Source: Sphingopyxis sp. (GTDB taxonomy: Bacteria > Pseudomonadota > Alphaproteobacteria > Sphingomonadales > Sphingomonadaceae). Taken from it: DNA of 64,000 nucleotides. The stretch covers positions 248,001 through 312,000 of the forward strand of contig NZ_JADIZJ010000021.1 in assembly GCF_016704835.1 (NCBI RefSeq), given 5' to 3'. The translations under genes and the position numbers were made by a program. The notes beneath the pieces were generated by a model. That model saw only the letters and a program-made list of their open reading frames with translations, was not told the DNA's origin and did not search any database. Shown here piece after piece: positions 61,064 to 64,000 of this stretch (positions within the stretch are counted from its first letter, which is position 1; each line of letters opens with the position of its first letter).

Positions 61064-61092
61064 CTTGCCGCCCCTGCCTGCGCGGGGGCGAC
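61064..61092. repeat. Family D REP unit upstream of murI
   Basis: The inverted form of GTCGCCCCCGCGCAGGCAGG plus GGCGGCAAG lies in the 225-base divergent gap between plsY and murI, 45 bases before the murI ATG. Same family as the pdhC-linker and 45706 copies. Confidence 0.6.
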
Positions 61093-61136
61093 GAGATGCA
61101 ATTGAGCGTCGCCCTCCCCCCTGCTACGCCCCGGCC

Positions 61137-61943
61137 ATGCACGCTCCGACCGCCGACGCCCCTATCCTGTTCTTCGACTCCGGCCTTGGCGGCCTCACCG
61201 TGCTCGGTCCGACCCGCGCGCGGTTGCCGACCGCGCCGATCGTCTACGCCGCCGACTATGCCGGCCTGCCTTATGGCCAGAAAAGCGAGGCTGAACTCGC
61301 GGCGCGCGTCCCCGCGCTGCTCGGCCGTCTCGTTGAACGCTACCAGCCGCGGCTCGCGGTCATTGCCTGCAACACCGCCTCGACGATCGCGCTCGCCCAC
61401 GTTCGCGCCGCTCTTGACCTGCCGATCGTCGGCACCGTTCCCGCGATCAAGCCCGCCGCGGCACTCACCAAAAGCGGGGTCATCGGCGTGCTCGGTACCG
61501 AAGCGACCGTGCGCCAGCCCTATGTCGACGACCTCAGCGCGCGCTTTGCGAGCGGCAAGACCGTGCTGCGTCACGGCAGCCCCGGCCTCGTCACCGGCGC
61601 CGAGGCCAAACTGCGCGGCGAGCAGCTCGACCCCGCTGTCATCGCGCGCGCCATCGCCGGCCTGCGCGATCAACCGGGCGGCGATGCGATCGACGTTATC
61701 GTCCTTGCCTGCACCCATTTCCCTTTGCTGGCCGACGAATTGCAGGCTGCGGCTGGTCCGGGCGTGCTCTTGATCGACGGCGCCGACGGCATTGCGCGGC
61801 GGATCGCCGACCTGACGCAAGGCCAGCCATGGCCCACCACCGCAACCCCCGGCCTCGCGGTGTTCACTCGCAGCGCCGACCGACCGCCACCGCCGCTCGC
61901 GGCACTAGCGCCCTACGGCATCAACCGGATCGAAACGACCTAA
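61137..61943 (+). CDS. murI: Glutamate racemase
   Basis: 268 residues. The two catalytic cysteines are Cys78 (LAVIACNTAST) and Cys192 (IVLACTHFPLL), with FFDSGLGGLTVL at the start. It supplies D-glutamate for peptidoglycan. The start is the ATG at 61137; a longer in-frame reading runs through the REP and is discounted. Followed by 469 bases without a gene before hemA. Confidence 0.94.
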   Translation: MHAPTADAPILFFDSGLGGLTVLGPTRARLPTAPIVYAADYAGLPYGQKSEAELAARVPALLGRLVERYQPRLAVIACNTASTIALAHVRAALDLPIVGTVPAIKPAAALTKSGVIGVLGTEATVRQPYVDDLSARFASGKTVLRHGSPGLVTGAEAKLRGEQLDPAVIARAIAGLRDQPGGDAIDVIVLACTHFPLLADELQAAAGPGVLLIDGADGIARRIADLTQGQPWPTTATPGLAVFTRSADRPPPPLAALAPYGINRIETT

Positions 61944-62412
61944 TCCGGGCTCCCGCACCGCACGCGCTCAACCACGCGCGATCCTGCGCTTTCCGGACCC
62001 TCCTGTGTTAGCAAGCGCACCTTTGGAAACCCCGCCGCTCGAACGGGGTTGGTGCAACCGAACCCGTCTCCATTCGATGCGACGTGGAGGCGACCACCGC
62101 AAACACACGGGCTTTTGTCGGACGGGCCCCAACCTGCATTTGCAGCGCCGGGCGACGCCCAGGCCGCGCACCGAGTGCCGGTCCCCGAACACGGATCGCC
62201 GCATGTCCATCGCAACCGCATGTTCGAGTTTCATGTTAGCTGCTTACGGTCAACATACCGGTGCAATTGATCACACTGAACGACGCAATGACTTGCGAAT
62301 CGTTCGCACTGGATTTCAACCCAATTCACCTTTATTGGCCCGCCTGTTATTAGTCGCCCTGAACGAGCGGCAAAAATGCCTGGATTTGGCACCTGGACTG
62401 CGGGGCTGGAAC
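61944..62412. other. 469-base region without a gene upstream of hemA
   Basis: An open frame runs through this stretch in phase with hemA, but its composition is not coding-like. AACCCCG (62028-62034) pairs with CGGGGTT (62044-62050) around 9 bases, a possible murI terminator without a T-run. The second half (62210-62400) is richer in A and T and is a likely hemA promoter and leader region. No tRNA was recognised. Confidence 0.45.
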
Positions 62413-63633
62413 GTGAATTATAACGATATCTTCGCTCGCGCGATCGACCGGCTGCACGAAGAGGGGCGCTATCGCGTCTTTATCGACATCCTGCGCAACC
62501 GCGGTTCGTTTCCCAACGCCCGCTGTTTTGCCGGTCACAACGGCCCGAAACCAATCACCGTCTGGTGCTCAAACGACTATCTCGCGATGGGCCAGCACCC
62601 CAAGGTCGTCGAAGCGATGGAATCGGCGTTGCACGACGTGGGCGCCGGATCTGGCGGCACCCGCAACATCGGCGGCAACACCCATTATCACATCGACCTC
62701 GAGCATGAGCTTGCCGACCTGCACGGCAAGGACGGTGCGCTGCTCTTCACCTCGGGCTATATCTCGAACGAGGCGACGCTCGGCACCCTCGGCAAATTGC
62801 TGCCCAACTGCATCATCTATTCGGACGAGCTCAACCACGCCTCGATGATCGCGGGCATCCGCAACTCTGGCTGCGAAAAACGCGTATGGCGCAACAACGA
62901 CCTCGCCCATCTCGAAGAATTGATGGCGGAGGATGATCCCGAAGCCGCCAAGCTGATCGCGTTCGAAAGCGTTTATTCGATGGACGGCGATGTCGCCCCG
63001 ATCCACGCGATCTGCGACCTGGCCGACAAATATAATGCCCTGACCTATTGCGACGAAGTCCATGCGGTCGGCATGTACGGTCCGCGCGGCGGCGGCATCA
63101 CCGACCGCGACGAAGCCGCCGACCGGGTGACAATCATCGAGGGGACGCTGGGCAAGGCGTTCGGCGTGATGGGCGGCTATATCGCTGCCGACAAGAATAT
63201 CATCGATGTGATCCGCAGCTATGCGCCGGGATTTATCTTCACCACCAGCCTGTCGCCGGTGCTCGTCGCCGGGGTGCTCGCCAGCGTCCGCCACCTGAAA
63301 AGCTCGAGCGTCGAGCGCGAGGCACAGCAAGCCAACGCCGCCTATCTCAAGGCATGTTTCCGCGACGCCGGTCTGCCGGTGATGGATTCAACGACGCACA
63401 TCGTGCCGCTGATGGTCGGCGACCCGGTGCGCGCGAAAAAGATCAGCGACATTCTGCTCGCCGAATATGGCGTCTATGTGCAGCCAATCAATTTCCCGAC
63501 CGTGCCGCGCGGCACCGAACGGCTGCGCTTCACTCCCGGCCCGGCGCATGACGAGGCGATGATGCGCGAACTGACGAGCGCGCTGGTCGAAATCTGGGGC
63601 CGGTTGGAGCTGGAACTGCGCGAGGCTGCGTGA
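62413..63633 (+). CDS. hemA: 5-aminolevulinate synthase
   Basis: 406 residues, the usual alphaproteobacterial length. PLP lysine Lys248 in IIEGTLGKAFGVMGGY; other motifs are WCSNDYLAMGQHPKVVEAM, GGTRNIGGNTHYHIDLEHEL and TYCDEVHAVGMYGPRGGG. It condenses glycine and succinyl-CoA, the first step of the C4 haem pathway. The start is GTG at 62413 with GGGGCTGGA upstream; it aligns with the usual MNYxxIFxxAID start. The final TGA overlaps the nitroreductase GTG (GTGA). Confidence 0.95.
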   Translation: MNYNDIFARAIDRLHEEGRYRVFIDILRNRGSFPNARCFAGHNGPKPITVWCSNDYLAMGQHPKVVEAMESALHDVGAGSGGTRNIGGNTHYHIDLEHELADLHGKDGALLFTSGYISNEATLGTLGKLLPNCIIYSDELNHASMIAGIRNSGCEKRVWRNNDLAHLEELMAEDDPEAAKLIAFESVYSMDGDVAPIHAICDLADKYNALTYCDEVHAVGMYGPRGGGITDRDEAADRVTIIEGTLGKAFGVMGGYIAADKNIIDVIRSYAPGFIFTTSLSPVLVAGVLASVRHLKSSSVEREAQQANAAYLKACFRDAGLPVMDSTTHIVPLMVGDPVRAKKISDILLAEYGVYVQPINFPTVPRGTERLRFTPGPAHDEAMMRELTSALVEIWGRLELELREAA

Positions 63634-64000
63634 ACCAAGCAATCGGTTTTGACGATGTCGTGCTGGGGCGCCGCTCGATCCGCGGCTTCCTCGACAAGCC
63701 TGTCCCCAAGAAACTGATCGCCGAGATCGTCGAGGTCGCGATGCGCGCGCCCTCGTCCTACAATAATCAGTGCTGGAATTTCTCGGTCGTCACCGGCAAA
63801 CCGCTCGATGCGATCCGCCGCGGCAACACTGACGGCATTTTGGCGGGCAAACCCGACAGCCGCGAATTTCGGACTTTCAACGTCGTCCCCGACGAACATC
63901 GCGGTCGCCAGATCGAGGTTGCCAAGCAATTGTTCGGCGCGATGGGCATCGAGCGCGACGACAAGGACGGGCGGCAGGACTGGGTACTGCGCGGCTTTCG
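63630..64000 (+). CDS. Nitroreductase family protein (3' end beyond window)
   Basis: The first 123 codons are visible from GTG at 63630, which overlaps the hemA stop by four bases. FMN-binding residues of the family are seen in RRSIRGFLDKPVPKKLIAEI and MRAPSSYNNQCWNFSVVTGK (the R-S-x-R-x-F and APSxxNxQPW-like motifs, with Cys in place of Pro). It probably reduces nitro or quinone compounds with NAD(P)H. Coupling to hemA is by overlap only. Confidence 0.85.
   Translation, partial: MNQAIGFDDVVLGRRSIRGFLDKPVPKKLIAEIVEVAMRAPSSYNNQCWNFSVVTGKPLDAIRRGNTDGILAGKPDSREFRTFNVVPDEHRGRQIEVAKQLFGAMGIERDDKDGRQDWVLRGF

Noticed and set aside
62266..62281. TTGATCACACTGAA as an FNR-type box upstream of hemA.
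   Set aside because: Only the left half matches TTGAT; the right half does not match ATCAA, so the similarity is too weak to report as a site.
61944..62412. An open frame in phase with hemA that would extend the protein by about 135 residues.
   Set aside because: Composition is Arg/Thr-rich and unlike ALAS N-termini; the GTG at 62413 gives the standard 406-residue protein starting MNYNDIFARAID.
1..64000. tRNA genes, rRNA genes, CRISPR arrays and prophage genes.
   Set aside because: I scanned for TTCGAATC-type T-arms, direct repeat arrays and phage structural or integrase motifs and saw none with confidence.

Overview
The window looks like a chromosomal segment of a GC-rich alphaproteobacterium of the order Sphingomonadales (Sphingopyxis, Sphingobium or Novosphingobium-like). 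The evidence is a C4-type 5-aminolevulinate synthase, a PhaR polyhydroxyalkanoate regulator, a large TonB-dependent receptor with the VTGSRI plug start common in sphingomonads, and intergenic palindromes of the kinds frequent in this order. I saw no rRNA, tRNA, CRISPR array, prophage or intact insertion sequence.

Region 1 (1-11.2 kb) is an acyl-CoA degradation block. It holds a flavin-dependent NMO-family oxidoreductase (cut by the window start), a translationally overlapping acyl-CoA dehydrogenase pair, an SDR, a thiolase, a 2-methylacyl-CoA racemase-like CoA transferase, a second acyl-CoA dehydrogenase pair that looks damaged, a crotonase-fold protein and a tyrosine-phosphatase-like protein. 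A PhoX-like Tat-exported protein lies inside the block. The racemase points to methyl-branched (isoprenoid or sterol-side-chain-like) substrates.

Region 2 (11.2-25 kb) is mixed housekeeping: an exported amidohydrolase, a sulfotransferase-like/class IV aminotransferase overlapping pair, a PAP2 phosphatase, E2 and E3 of pyruvate dehydrogenase, a universal stress protein, a MmyB-type regulator, RNase R, a eukaryote/archaeal-type prolyl-tRNA synthetase and PhaR.

Region 3 (25-31 kb) is the most suggestive locus: a 1079-residue TonB-dependent receptor behind a 520-base AT-richer leader, a hairpin terminator, then two Fe(II)/2-oxoglutarate dioxygenase genes (an aspartyl/asparaginyl beta-hydroxylase and a prolyl-4-hydroxylase type), each with an N-terminal helical-repeat-like part.

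Region 4 (31-45.7 kb) has alanine racemase, an MHS-type transporter, a cyclase, a MAPEG protein and CsaA, then a seven-gene minus-strand propionyl-CoA to succinyl-CoA operon (pccB, mce, methylmalonyl-CoA mutase, a secreted protein, bioB, an LprI-like protein, pccA). This operon diverges from a PccR/ScfR-type regulator across an intergenic region with TTTGCAAA boxes. The bioB copy has lost about 55 internal codons and its frame.

Region 5 (45.7-64 kb) contains glutathione reductase, glucose-6-phosphate isomerase, lepB-rnc-era, a secretory lipase-like protein, topA, a membrane protein, two exported proteins (one with a vWA domain), a heavily degraded dprA, plsY, murI, hemA and the start of a nitroreductase.

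Cross-cutting themes: (i) at least four families of dispersed intergenic palindromes, one copy pair of which lies in frame inside the E2 linker; (ii) several broken genes (acyl-CoA dehydrogenase pair, bioB, dprA), which reflect either real decay or assembly error; (iii) tight gene packing, with many 4-base ATGA/GTGA/TTGA overlaps and several GTG or TTG starts.
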